A stretch of DNA of 64,000 bases, from NCBI RefSeq assembly GCF_037081715.1, contig NZ_JAZDDH010000001.1:1054001-1118000 (forward strand), read 5' to 3'. This document shows, one piece after another, positions 17,638 through 26,416 of this stretch. Position numbers and translations under genes: made by a program. Under the pieces are notes generated by a model, which did no database searches, was not told where the DNA came from, and was given only the letters and a program-made list of their open reading frames with translations. Origin of the DNA: Halalkalicoccus sp. CG83. Its GTDB lineage: Archaea; Halobacteriota; Halobacteria; Halobacteriales; Halalkalicoccaceae. Each line of letters begins with the position of its first letter. Position 1 is the stretch's first letter.

Positions 17638-17828
17638 GGAACGTCGAGCCCACCGAGGGCCATAGTGCTGGGAGGCTCCGAATCGCCGTGCTCGCGGGCT
17701 TTCCACTCCTGGTCGCGGCGCTGATCGGCGCGCTCTCGGGGAACGTCCGTTCGGGGCTGGTGATCGGCGCGGGGATCGGTTTCGGGCTCGCGCTGTCGGT
17801 CGCCGTCCACGACCGGCTGACCGGCTGA
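17634..17828 (+). CDS. small two-helix membrane protein
   Basis: A 64-residue protein with two hydrophobic segments (LAGFPLLVAALIGALSG and LVIGAGIGFGLALSVAV) separated by a short basic turn, and a charged N-terminus. Its ATG overlaps the TGA of the HemQ-ABM gene (ATGA), a sign of translational coupling. It may anchor or assist that heme protein at the membrane, but this rests on gene order only. Confidence 0.7.
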   Translation: MRNVEPTEGHSAGRLRIAVLAGFPLLVAALIGALSGNVRSGLVIGAGIGFGLALSVAVHDRLTG

Positions 17829-17914
17829 GCCGGCTCGCGATCGTTCGCCTATCGGTCATACTGGCCGGAACGTCGCGATTGATCACGGTTCCTGACGACC
17901 GTTAGTAACGTTCG

Positions 17915-20629
17915 ATGGCTCACGATGACTCGGGATCAGCGGAGGCGAATCGGTTCTCGGACGCGCCGATCTCGCGCCGGGGTTTCGTCCGACTCTCGGC
18001 AGCGACGGCCGGTGCGATCGCCCTCCCGGGCGAGGCGGTTGCACGGCTCGACGCGCCCCGGTCGACCGACCGCCACCGGTTCGTCGCCGAACACACCGAG
18101 GAGGGGTACGCCGTTCCGACGCTCGTTCGCGCGGGTTCGGATGCACTCGAGACGCTCGAGGGGATCGACGGGATCGACCGAACGACGACCGAGCCCGAAC
18201 CCGCCGCGTACGGCCGGCTCACGGCCGGGACGATCGAGGAGATCAACGCCGTCGAGGGCGTCGAGCGCTTGGAGTACTCCCCGGGCGCGAACCCGTGGTG
18301 GCGACTCGACGCCTACCCGCAGGGCGTCTTCCCCGAGCCCGAAGCGAGCGTCGATCACGTCGGCTTCGAGGAACACGTCCGCGGGATGGAACACCTCGCG
18401 GACGAACACGCGGACCGACTTCGCTTCTTCTCGATCGGCGACAGCCCCGGTCACGAGAACCGCCACGAGGGGGAGGATCAACCCAAGCCGATCCACGTCG
18501 CGGAGCTGACCAACGACGTCGACGACCGGACGGCGTTTCGGGAGAAGGAGACCGTGACGTTCGTCGCGTCGATCCACGGTGACGAGCGGACCGGCGTCGA
18601 GGCGGGTTCGCGGCTGATCGAGCGGACCCTCGCGGATGAGGAGCCCGAACTCGACGCGCTCCTCGACGAGGTGGCGCTCGTGTTCGTCTACGCGAATCCG
18701 GACGGCTGGGTGGCCCGCGAGCCGATCTACGGGAGCGATCGGCCGGCGTTCCAGCGGACCACCGCCACCGGCGTCGACCCGGCCCGCCAGTGCCCGACCG
18801 CGGGCTGGATCGATCCGAACCACGATCCGGCGGAGCCCGACGGCGCGAACCTCACGGACGACCAACCCGACGAGATCGACGACGACGTGCCCGATCGAAT
18901 CGCCGAACGGGTGCCGGATACGCTCTCGATCGTCGAGCACCTCCGTACCTACGAGAACGCGAACTACCTCGTCGATCTCCACGGCATGCAGTGGTCCGAC
19001 GAGTTCGTCCTCGGGCTGGTCCCGGACGCCCAGTACGACCACGAGGCGCTCCACGACGTCGACGCGATGAACCGCTCGATCGAGGAGGCGATCGCGGGGG
19101 AACTGGGCACCGTAGAGGAGAACGTCGACGCGCTCTCGCGAGGGGCCGAGCGATACGACGCGGTCCGCGATGAGACGGCCCACGAGATACCCGCCGTCGA
19201 GGGGATGCTCCCCGACCGGTGGTACGACTGGGGGACGATCCACGACGCGCTGGGCTACGGCACGACCGGCGGCCTCATCGCCTGGGCCGCCCACCCCGAG
19301 GAGTTCGGCGGGCTGGGAGCCCGCTCGATCGGCCTGGAGATCGCGTTCGGGAACACGATCGCGTCGACGGACGAGGAGTACGCCTCGGAGCTCGTCGGGC
19401 TACAGGTTCGGGCGTACACCGCTTCGATCCGGACGGTCGCGGATCACGCCGCCAGCGAGGCCACCGCGTGGATCGAGACCGGCGATCGATCGACGGCGGT
19501 CGTCCACGCCGAGGCTCGGACGAGGTCGTCCGCCGATCTGGCGTTCGCCGAGACGACCGACGAGGAGGCGTGTCGAACCGTCACCGTCGACGCGGGCGGC
19601 TTCGCCGAGGAGGTCGCCGTCGACGAGGGGGCCTGGGAGCTGTCGATCACGGCGAATCCGCGGGAGGACGTGGCGCTCGAGGCGACGTTGCTCGACCCGA
19701 ACGGCGACTTCGTCCGCACGCACCGACCGACCGACGAACGAGACGGTCCGGACTGGACGATCGGCCGCCCCGAGCCGGGAACGTGGACGATACGGCTCGA
19801 GGACTTCGGACCGAACGCCGACACGGGCGGCGGAGCCGTCGAGCTCTGTACCGACGCGCTCGTCGCTGAGAGCGAGGGCGTCCCGAACCCGCGGGACGTG
19901 GTGGGATACGCCCAGCGCGACTACGAGGCGACGCCGTTCGAGTACTTCGAGTCCTACGCCGAGCACGCACGGGTCGAACGGGGAGGAGCGTCCTCTCCGT
20001 TCGATACGCTCTCGGTCGAGGAGGTCCGCGACGGCGCGCTCCGTCGCGAGGGGGACGCAGCCTACGACGACGTCGTCGTTATCCACGACGAGGGGGACGA
20101 CGCGTACGTCGAGGAACTGTCGGCGTTCGTCGAGGCGGGTGGGTCGCTCCTGCTCACCGATGGCGGCGTCTCGCTGCTGGAGGGGCTCGACGACGGCCTC
20201 GCGGACAGCGTGGCGAGCGACCGTCGCGCGTTCGCTGCGCTCGACGAGAAGCGCGATCACCCACTGCTCGAGGGAACTCGCTCGATTCAGGACGAACTCT
20301 GGACGGTCGCACCGCTGGGGTACGCGACCGACGAGGAGGCGCCCGTCACGCTCGTCGAGCGGGAGGCGTTCGAGGCGGCGGGCGGAACGGTCGGCGCGGC
20401 GATGGAGCGCGAGGGCGAGGGCGAGGGTGAATCGGCCTCCGGCGTCGCCGTCGGCTCGCTGTCCCACGGCGACGGCGAGATCAACGTCATCGGTTCGCTG
20501 CTCCCGACGGCGAGGCAGTCGCATCTCCACCCGTTCGGCGTGCTCGATCACTCGACGACGATGCTCGGCCACGCGCTGGTGACGAACGCGCTCGGCCACC
20601 GACGGCGTCGCTCGGTCGACGAGAGCTGA
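17915..20629 (+). CDS. Tat-exported M14 zinc carboxypeptidase, multidomain
   Basis: A secreted protein of 904 residues. The twin-arginine signal SRRGFVRLS (Arg21-Arg22) precedes a hydrophobic stretch. The M14 catalytic domain spans about 120-520. The zinc ligands are visible in SIHGDERTG (His221, Glu224) and LVDLHGMQW (His356). A beta-sandwich follows (about 540-665: DEEACRTVTVDAGG, GTWTIRLEDFG), resembling peptidase C-terminal domains. The last 230 residues contain YDDVVVIHDEGDD and FVEAGGSLLLTDGG, a GATase-like alpha/beta fold. At three times the size of typical M14 domains, it probably trims extracellular proteins or peptides. The start ATG follows an untranslated gap of 86 bp. Confidence 0.88.
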   Translation: MAHDDSGSAEANRFSDAPISRRGFVRLSAATAGAIALPGEAVARLDAPRSTDRHRFVAEHTEEGYAVPTLVRAGSDALETLEGIDGIDRTTTEPEPAAYGRLTAGTIEEINAVEGVERLEYSPGANPWWRLDAYPQGVFPEPEASVDHVGFEEHVRGMEHLADEHADRLRFFSIGDSPGHENRHEGEDQPKPIHVAELTNDVDDRTAFREKETVTFVASIHGDERTGVEAGSRLIERTLADEEPELDALLDEVALVFVYANPDGWVAREPIYGSDRPAFQRTTATGVDPARQCPTAGWIDPNHDPAEPDGANLTDDQPDEIDDDVPDRIAERVPDTLSIVEHLRTYENANYLVDLHGMQWSDEFVLGLVPDAQYDHEALHDVDAMNRSIEEAIAGELGTVEENVDALSRGAERYDAVRDETAHEIPAVEGMLPDRWYDWGTIHDALGYGTTGGLIAWAAHPEEFGGLGARSIGLEIAFGNTIASTDEEYASELVGLQVRAYTASIRTVADHAASEATAWIETGDRSTAVVHAEARTRSSADLAFAETTDEEACRTVTVDAGGFAEEVAVDEGAWELSITANPREDVALEATLLDPNGDFVRTHRPTDERDGPDWTIGRPEPGTWTIRLEDFGPNADTGGGAVELCTDALVAESEGVPNPRDVVGYAQRDYEATPFEYFESYAEHARVERGGASSPFDTLSVEEVRDGALRREGDAAYDDVVVIHDEGDDAYVEELSAFVEAGGSLLLTDGGVSLLEGLDDGLADSVASDRRAFAALDEKRDHPLLEGTRSIQDELWTVAPLGYATDEEAPVTLVEREAFEAAGGTVGAAMEREGEGEGESASGVAVGSLSHGDGEINVIGSLLPTARQSHLHPFGVLDHSTTMLGHALVTNALGHRRRRSVDES

Positions 20630-20654
20630 CGGAGTCCAGTCTCCCCGACCGGCC

Positions 20655-21755
20655 TCAGTCGGCGGGTTCGGCGTCGACGCCCGCAGCGCGGAGGTCCTCG
20701 CCGTCCACGGACGAGCGGAGGCTGTCCATCCCGTCATCGCGATCGATTCGGAAGTTCTCGGCGTAGAGGTCGGCGACGCGCCGTAGCTCCTCCTCGGAGA
20801 GCGGCGGCGTCTCGCTGGCCGCAGCCCACTCGTCGATGTCGGCCTCGGTGCGGAACGTCGGGGTGACGGTGGCGACGGGATCGTGGGCGAGCAGCCACTG
20901 GATGGCAGCCTGGCCCATCGTTCTCTCTCCGTCCTTCCCGGCCCGCGTTCGGGAGCCAGTCGAGGTCCCCTCGGCGCTGCGTTCGAGGAAACGCAGCGTC
21001 TCGATCTTCTCCCAGCCCGTCTCGTACCACTCGTCGGGTCGGAAGCCGCGGTGGTCGCCCTCACCCAGTTCGGTCTCGGGGGTGACCTGCTCGTTGAGCA
21101 GTCCCGAGGAGTGCGGTACTCGTGGAACGAGGCTCGTCCCGCTTCCGGTCCGTTCGATCGTCTCGAGGAAGTGATTTCCTACTTCTTGTTCGAGGAGGTT
21201 CCAGACCAGCTGGACCGCGTCGAACTCCTCCTCGATCGCCCGATCGCCCTCCGCGAGCCAGCCGATCGAGGGGCCGAGCGCCCAGCCCGTCGCGCGGACC
21301 AGCCCCTCCTCGCGGAGCTCGTCGAGCGTCTCGAGGACGTCCCGATCGACCTCCTCGACGTCCGCGTTGTGGAGCTGGAGGACGTCAACGTAGTCCGTGT
21401 CGAGGCGTTCGAGGCTCTTCTCGGTCGCCTCGCGGACGTAGTCGGCGGTGATCTCCTTGGGGAGTTCGCCGTGGCCTGCCTGCGGGTTGTTGTAGAAGTC
21501 GTAGCCGACCTTGGTGGCGATCGTCACCTCATCGCGCCGATCCGCGAACGCCTCGCCGACGAGCTCCTCCGAGCGCCCGTGGCCGTAGACGTCGCCGGTG
21601 TCGAAGTAGGTGATCCCCCGATCGAGCGCGTGTTCGAGCATGCCGATCGCCTGCTGCTCGCTGCGGTCACCCCACCAGTCGGTACCGACGACCCACGCGC
21701 CGAAGCCGACCTCGCTTACCTCCACGTCCGAGGCGCCGAGCGTCCGATAGTGCAT
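20655..21755 (-). CDS. aldo/keto reductase
   Basis: An NAD(P)H-dependent oxidoreductase of 366 residues with the AKR barrel motifs. The N-terminus is MHYRTLGASDVEVSEVGFG, and GITYFDTGDVYGHGRSEE holds the catalytic Asp and Tyr. TKVGYD supplies the Lys and LQLHNAD the His. It ends with a characteristic LSEEELRRVADL helix. The open frame continues upstream far beyond this point, but the family start is the ATG at 21755; the extension is a GC-rich shadow of the next gene. Substrate is unknown. It converges on the M14 peptidase gene. Confidence 0.92.
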   Translation of the reverse strand: MHYRTLGASDVEVSEVGFGAWVVGTDWWGDRSEQQAIGMLEHALDRGITYFDTGDVYGHGRSEELVGEAFADRRDEVTIATKVGYDFYNNPQAGHGELPKEITADYVREATEKSLERLDTDYVDVLQLHNADVEEVDRDVLETLDELREEGLVRATGWALGPSIGWLAEGDRAIEEEFDAVQLVWNLLEQEVGNHFLETIERTGSGTSLVPRVPHSSGLLNEQVTPETELGEGDHRGFRPDEWYETGWEKIETLRFLERSAEGTSTGSRTRAGKDGERTMGQAAIQWLLAHDPVATVTPTFRTEADIDEWAAASETPPLSEEELRRVADLYAENFRIDRDDGMDSLRSSVDGEDLRAAGVDAEPAD

Positions 21756-21902
21756 GTCCGACGGTAGGGAGCGAGGGCACTTATCGGGTGCGGACCGCCG
21801 CGTTCGACGGGAGCCGGCCGAGCGGTCCGAACCGAACGGCGGCCCGCAACGAGGGTGGCCCGTAACCGAACCCATTTGAAGGCGCGAGCCGAACGGATCG
21901 GC

Positions 21903-22805
21903 ATGACGAAGCGCCACGTCTCGCTCCCGGAGGACGCCAACGCGGGAGTAGAGACGTTCATCGAGGAGGTCGACGAGCGACTCGCGAGCGACGAGGACAC
22001 CTGCAACGTCGTTCGCGACGTGCTCGTCGACCTCTACGGCGACCGGGACGCCTACGAACGCTGGCAGGACGGCGGAGAGGTCTCGCCGGCGGAACGGGTC
22101 AGGCTCCAGGGGTACGACCCGTGTAACGCGACGCTCGAGAGCGAGTACTACGCCGAGAAGAACGAGGAGAAGTTCAGACGGTCGAAACACCTCCAGTGGC
22201 TCTGGCGACAGTTCGACGCCACGCCGATGGCCGACAACGTCGAGTTCGCGCTCCGGTTCCGTCGGATGCTCGCTGACCACCTGTTCGAGGAGTGTGGCGA
22301 GGACTGTCGGTTCTTCAAGGGAATCACGTTCACCTACGGCCACAACCTCACGGTCGGGGACAACGTCGTCGTCCACGACGACGTCCACCTCGACGACCGC
22401 GGCCGTCTGGAGATCGGCGACCGCGTCTCGGTCTCCGACGGCGTCCACCTCTACAGCCACGACCACGACATCGTCGACCAGACCGAGGTCCGGAACTTCG
22501 AGACGGTCGTCGAGGACGACGCCCGCGTCACCTACGACGCGATGGTGCGTGCGGGCTGTCGGATCGGCGAGAACTCGATCGTCGGCGCGCGCGCAGTCGT
22601 TCAGGGCGACGTTCCTGCCCACCACGTCGTCGTGGGGATGCCCGCCCGGTCGGTGCGGGTGAAGCCGGGCTGGGAGGAGGTCGCGGAGCCGCTGGAGGAC
22701 GCGAACCCCAGCCGCCAGGGCGAACGGGAGATCGAGTACGATCTCCCCGAGAACCTCGATCGGTTCGATGAGTTCCAGCGCGACCTGACCCCCCCTGGAC
22801 GGTAA
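21903..22805 (+). CDS. hexapeptide-repeat acyltransferase
   Basis: A 300-residue protein with an N-terminal helical domain (about 1-140). A left-handed beta-helix follows, in which repeats such as LTVGDNVVVHDDVHLDD and RLEIGDRVSVSDGVHLYSH recur every six residues. The segment HDHDIVDQTEV holds the putative catalytic histidine seen in maltose O-acetyltransferase relatives. CRIGENSIVGARAVVQGDVPAHHVVVG closes the helix. Expected activity is acetyl-CoA-dependent O-acetylation of a sugar or cell-surface compound. The ATG at 21903 is chosen because the upstream 16 codons lack family character. Confidence 0.88.
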   Translation: MTKRHVSLPEDANAGVETFIEEVDERLASDEDTCNVVRDVLVDLYGDRDAYERWQDGGEVSPAERVRLQGYDPCNATLESEYYAEKNEEKFRRSKHLQWLWRQFDATPMADNVEFALRFRRMLADHLFEECGEDCRFFKGITFTYGHNLTVGDNVVVHDDVHLDDRGRLEIGDRVSVSDGVHLYSHDHDIVDQTEVRNFETVVEDDARVTYDAMVRAGCRIGENSIVGARAVVQGDVPAHHVVVGMPARSVRVKPGWEEVAEPLEDANPSRQGEREIEYDLPENLDRFDEFQRDLTPPGR

Positions 22806-22838
22806 CGCCAGGTACCGCGATACCGGATCACACGAGTG

Positions 22839-23090
22839 ATGGTGAACCCGGTGGGGCTGCTCTCGCTTGCCGTCTGTGGAGCGAGCCTGTCGACGATGTT
22901 CGCCTACCGACGGCTCCTCGACGACGGCTCGCTCGCGGCCGACGGTCGGCCCGCCGATCCGGACGGGGCGGCGGGAGACGCTACCGGCGCCGGCGGCGAT
23001 GGCGTTCGCCGTCCGTACTGCGGGAGCGAGAACAACGTCCATCCGAACGTGACGTTCCGTCGGCGTCGTCTCGGACGATTGACCGACTGA
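22839..23090 (+). CDS. small membrane protein with decayed zinc ribbon
   Basis: An 83-residue protein: one transmembrane segment (NPVGLLSLAVCGASLSTMFAYRRLL), an acidic Gly/Asp-rich linker, and a tail reading VRRPYCGSENNVHPNVTFRRRRLGRL. That tail has the layout of the haloarchaeal zinc ribbon CPxC...FCRxC, but three of the four cysteine positions are arginine (CGT, one transition from TGT). Zinc binding is therefore probably lost. A GTG codon lies just before the ATG. Confidence 0.5.
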   Translation: MVNPVGLLSLAVCGASLSTMFAYRRLLDDGSLAADGRPADPDGAAGDATGAGGDGVRRPYCGSENNVHPNVTFRRRRLGRLTD

Positions 23091-23164
23091 GCCGGACGAC
23101 CGCGACGGTTCCCTGGCAGGGGCCGGTCGTGCTTTTAACCGGCCGGGAGTCCTAACCAGAATCG

Positions 23165-23905
23165 ATGATGAAAATCGGACAGTACGTACCGCTGGTGACG
23201 GCGGTCGACGCGGACGACGGAAGCGACATCGACGAACAGCTCGACGAGAAGATCGAGGAGATCGACCGGAGGCTCCCCGAGGAGGTCAGCTCCGTGCTCG
23301 AGACGCTCCGCCCGATCGTCGTGAAACACGGACAGCTCGGCACGCTCTCGCTGGTCGCCGGCGGCTGGGCGGTCCTCAAGGGACTCGGGGCGCTGCGAAA
23401 GAGCCCGGCCCGGGCCGTAAAACAGCTCACCGTCGGCGCGGCCTGGATCGCGATCGGCCGCGCCCAACAGCAGGCAAGCGACGAGGACCCCGAAGCAGCC
23501 CTCCGCGAGGACGTCGCGGAGTTCGAGGAGTCCGTCGACGAGGAGTTCAACGTCGGCACGGACGGGAACGGGGACGAGGACGAACCCAAGGAGGAGGAGA
23601 GCGGCGTGATCGCCGAGTCGAACGCGCAGGAGCCGCGCGACTTCGGCAACCCCGGGACGGGCGACACGCCCGAATCCGCAGAGCAGGGCGCCGGCGAGGA
23701 GGCGGAGATCGCCGGCCCGAGCTCCGGCGACGCGGTCCCGGAGAACACCAAGGAGGGCGGTTCCGAGGGTCACCCTGCCGACGACGTCGAGATGGTCGAC
23801 GCCGACGAGGACGACCTCAACGAGGGAAGCCTCCAGAGCGACGAGGAGGAGGAGGACGTGGCCTCGGACGAGCCGGATACCGACGACGAGAGCGGCGTTC
23901 GCTAG
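23165..23905 (+). CDS. hypothetical protein with long acidic tail
   Basis: A 246-residue protein with a folded N-terminal third and a very acidic, low-complexity C-terminal half (from about residue 110). Residues 20-60 form a charged helix (IDEQLDEKIEEIDRRLPEEVSS). Residues 60-105 contain a Gly-rich hydrophobic stretch (LGTLSLVAGGWAVLKGLG) that may be membrane-associated. The tail is mostly Glu, Asp, Ser and Gly, with no motif. Start chosen at the tandem ATG-ATG. No known function; co-transcription with neighbours is unclear. Confidence 0.68.
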   Translation: MMKIGQYVPLVTAVDADDGSDIDEQLDEKIEEIDRRLPEEVSSVLETLRPIVVKHGQLGTLSLVAGGWAVLKGLGALRKSPARAVKQLTVGAAWIAIGRAQQQASDEDPEAALREDVAEFEESVDEEFNVGTDGNGDEDEPKEEESGVIAESNAQEPRDFGNPGTGDTPESAEQGAGEEAEIAGPSSGDAVPENTKEGGSEGHPADDVEMVDADEDDLNEGSLQSDEEEEDVASDEPDTDDESGVR

Positions 23906-24040
23906 GGAGCTTCGGAGACGAGCCGCGGAGCCGCGGTCTCGTCTCCGTCGTCCGGGACCGAACCGGAAGCCGTAACGAACGTTCTTCGCGTCGTTCGATG
24001 CCGATACCGTCCGTCCAGTGGCGGCCGAGGCCGGTGCATC

Positions 24041-24078
24041 GACCGACGCCGGCGACCTCGACCGACGCCGGCGACCTC
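24041..24078 (+). repeat. 19-bp tandem duplication
   Basis: The unit GACCGACGCCGGCGACCTC is present twice head to tail (24041-24059 and 24060-24078) in the roughly 290-bp non-coding gap between the acidic protein gene and aIF1A. This gap holds no other feature that I recognise. Confidence 0.7.
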
Positions 24079-24190
24079 AACAGTGGACGAGACGCAGGCT
24101 ACGGAACGTCGTCGCGGTGGGAGCGCTCGAAGGCGTACTCGTCTGCGGGGTGTGCATGCCGACCGAAGCGTGGCCTCGATCGTCGCGGCT

Positions 24191-24195
24191 AAAAA
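24191..24195 (-). terminator. oligo-T terminator after aIF1A
   Basis: Read on the minus strand, the aIF1A stop codon is followed after three bases by TTTTT. Such U-tracts are the usual archaeal termination signal and fit the end of a monocistronic transcript here. Confidence 0.5.
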
Positions 24196-24198
24196 GGG

Positions 24199-24483
24199 TT
24201 AGTCGATGTGGCCTTCGCGTCGGAGCTGTGCGGCGTCCTGGCCCTTGTAGCGCCACTCGATGTCGGCCTTCTCGTCCTGCCAGTCCCACGGCTCGATGAG
24301 GACGACGTCGTCCTCGTTGATCCAGGTACGGAACCGCATTCGGCCGGGGATCCGACCCATGCGTTCTTTACCGTCGTTGCACTGCAACCTAACGCGTCCG
24401 CCGCCGAGCATGTCGGTCACGACGGCGAACATCTCGTTCTCATCGGGCATCCGAAGGTTCCGGCGCCCAGATTCTTCACTCAC
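24199..24483 (-). CDS. eif1A: translation initiation factor aIF-1A
   Basis: Archaeal initiation factor 1A, 94 residues, an OB-fold protein that binds the ribosomal A site region and guides start selection. The core shows [33 protein letters not shown] and [12 protein letters not shown], all canonical. It is single-gene, with the tRNA-Gly gene upstream on the same strand and a T-tract just after the stop. Confidence 0.96.
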   Translation of the reverse strand: MSEESGRRNLRMPDENEMFAVVTDMLGGGRVRLQCNDGKERMGRIPGRMRFRTWINEDDVVLIEPWDWQDEKADIEWRYKGQDAAQLRREGHID

Positions 24484-24646
24484 AGTCGGATTAGGTTCGG
24501 AGAACGGTTAAGTTCTAGCATTTTTATGGGGGGGTGAAACGGCCGCTATCCGGCGTAGAACGGGTACCGGCCGTGCTGGAGGCTCGCACGGTCACGAGAA
24601 GACGGTGGAACGAAACGGTCCGTCGGTCGAGTTCACGCTGCAGGAA

Positions 24647-24717
24647 TGCGCTGGCCGGGAATTGAACCCGGGCTATGAGCTTGGGAAGCTCATGTCCTAC
24701 CACTAGACCACCAGCGC
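24647..24717 (-). tRNA. tRNA-Gly (anticodon CCC)
   Basis: The minus strand folds as a complete cloverleaf of 71 nt without encoded CCA. The acceptor stem is GCGCTGG/CCAGCGC with discriminator A, and the D arm is GTC-TAGTGGTAG-GAC. The anticodon stem TGAGC/GCTCA encloses loop TTCCCAA (anticodon CCC). The T arm is CCGGG-TTCAATT-CCCGG. No intron is present. Confidence 0.95.
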
Positions 24718-24892
24718 ACGGTTCGTCCGCGCGACGACTCACGGAAGCCCGATCCGGTCGTCCGCGCTCACACGCCGGTAGCCCATCGTGGCACTTGAAC
24801 GTAGCGCTTCAGCGCTCGAGACGGCTGGACGACCGTTCGGTTTCCACGGTCGTGCAGGTGGCTATTAGGGTCCAGGCGTCCAACGCCCCGAC

Positions 24893-25681
24893 ATGGTCGA
24901 CCTGCGATTCTCGGAGGAGGAACTCGAGACGGTCAACGAACGCATCACCGATTTCATCGCCGACACGGTTCGGGAGGCGGGGGCCGACGGCGCGGTGCTC
25001 GGGCTCTCGGGCGGGATCGACAGCACGTTGACTGCGCATCTCGCCGTCGACGCGCTCGGTACCGACCGGCTCCACGGCCTCGTCCTGCCCGCGACGGTGA
25101 GCAGCGAGGACAACATGAGCGACGCCGAGCGGGTCGCGCGCGAACTCGGCATCTCCTACGACGTGATCGAGATCGAGCCGATCGTCGACGCGTTCGTCGG
25201 GGCGCTTCCGGAGGTCGAGGGCGACCACGTCGCCGTCGGAAACGCCCGCGCACGGGTTCGGGCGGTGCTCAACTACCTGCTCGCGAACCACGAGAACCGC
25301 CTCGTGCTCGGCACCGGCAACCGTGCGGAGGCCGCCGTCGGCTACTTCACGAAGTACGGCGACGGCGCGGTCGACTGCCACCCGATCGGCAACCTCTACA
25401 AACAGCAGGTTCGCCAGCTCGCCCACCACGTCGGCATCGCCGAGGACCTGGCGGAGAAGACCCCTACCGCCGAACTCTGGGCCGACCAAACCGACGAGTC
25501 GGAGATGGGCGTCGACTACGACACCCTCGACGCCGTCCTCGCGCTCCACGTCGACGGCCCGCTCTCGAAGGCCGCGACGGCGCGGGCGGTCGGCTGCGAG
25601 TCCGACGCCGTCGACCGGATCGTCGGCATGTACGAACGAAGCGCCCACAAGCGCCGGGTGCCGCCGGCGCCGGAACGCTAG
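24893..25681 (+). CDS. nadE: NAD(+) synthase (ammonia type)
   Basis: A 262-residue NadE that adenylates and amidates nicotinic acid adenine dinucleotide to NAD+. The PP-loop SGGIDS is at residues 39-44. The family motif VLGTGNRAEAAVGYFTKYGDG lies near residue 145, followed by NLYKQQVRQLA and KTPTAELWADQTDESEMG. No glutaminase domain is fused, so it should use ammonia. The end overlaps that of the crotonase gene by 4 bp, tail to tail. Confidence 0.95.
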   Translation: MVDLRFSEEELETVNERITDFIADTVREAGADGAVLGLSGGIDSTLTAHLAVDALGTDRLHGLVLPATVSSEDNMSDAERVARELGISYDVIEIEPIVDAFVGALPEVEGDHVAVGNARARVRAVLNYLLANHENRLVLGTGNRAEAAVGYFTKYGDGAVDCHPIGNLYKQQVRQLAHHVGIAEDLAEKTPTAELWADQTDESEMGVDYDTLDAVLALHVDGPLSKAATARAVGCESDAVDRIVGMYERSAHKRRVPPAPER

Positions 25682-26364
25682 CGGTCCTCGGGCTCGTATC
25701 GCGCGATCAGCTCCGCGAACGCCTCGGCTTCGCGTTCCTCCTGCTCCGCGACCGGGCGGTCGTCGCGAAGCCGCCGTTTGGTCGCGGCCAGCGCGTAGGG
25801 GTCGTTCCGAGCGATCCCGGTGGCGACGGTCCACGGATCGTCGACGATCCGCGAGACCAGCCCCATTCGGAGGGCCTCCTCGGCGTCGACGACCCGGCCC
25901 GACAGCGCGAGGTCCATCGCCGCACCCTCCCCGAGCACGCGGGGAAGCCGGACGGTGCCGCCCCACGCGCCGAACAGCCCGAAGGTGACCCCCGGCTCGC
26001 CGAACGTCGCCTCGGGAGTCGCCACGCGGAGGTCACAGGCCAGCGCGAGTTCGAGCCCGCCGCCCCGCGCCGGACCGTCGATCGCCGCCAGCACGACGCC
26101 GTCGGTCTCGCCGATCGCCCGGGCGGTCCGCTGGCCCCGGCGGGCGAACTCGGCGGCCCCCTCCCGACCGAGGTCGGCGACCTCGTCGAGGTCGGCGCCG
26201 GCACAGAACGCGGAGCCCGCGCCGCGGATCACGATCACGGACGCGTCCGCCTCCTCGACGGTTCGGCGGAGCGCGTCGAGGCCGGCGGAGGTGAGCGCGT
26301 TTCGCCGCTCGGGCCGGTCGATCGTTACCCGTCTGACGTCGTCCACGAGGTCGGTCGTGATCAT
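25678..26364 (-). CDS. enoyl-CoA hydratase/isomerase (crotonase) family
   Basis: A crotonase-fold protein of 228 residues, short for the family. The oxyanion-hole segments are GAGSAFCAGADLDEVADL and GPARGGGLELALACDLRV, and the trimerisation region is GLFGAWGGTVRLPRVLG. Members hydrate or isomerise enoyl-CoA esters in fatty-acid breakdown. The catalytic glutamates are not clear by eye, so the reaction is uncertain. The ATG at 26364 fits the family; the frame extends upstream as a shadow. No other beta-oxidation gene is adjacent. Confidence 0.85.
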   Translation of the reverse strand: MITTDLVDDVRRVTIDRPERRNALTSAGLDALRRTVEEADASVIVIRGAGSAFCAGADLDEVADLGREGAAEFARRGQRTARAIGETDGVVLAAIDGPARGGGLELALACDLRVATPEATFGEPGVTFGLFGAWGGTVRLPRVLGEGAAMDLALSGRVVDAEEALRMGLVSRIVDDPWTVATGIARNDPYALAATKRRLRDDRPVAEQEEREAEAFAELIARYEPEDR

Positions 26365-26416
26365 GCCGAACCCTGGTTTCCAAAGGTCTTTGCCCCTTCC
26401 ATCCCTACCGCCGTCA

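Noticed and set aside
18790-20582. Long plus-strand frames inside the M14 peptidase gene
   Set aside because: Arg, Ser and Thr-rich translations typical of the +1 and +2 frames of GC-rich genes.
20655-23042. 795-codon minus-strand open frame covering the aldo-keto reductase and the region beyond
   Set aside because: Only 20655-21755 has aldo-keto reductase character. The rest is antisense to the acyltransferase gene and is open because of GC-rich codon structure.
24041-24078. Minisatellite as a regulatory array
   Set aside because: Only two copies of a 19-bp unit; a chance slippage duplication is sufficient.
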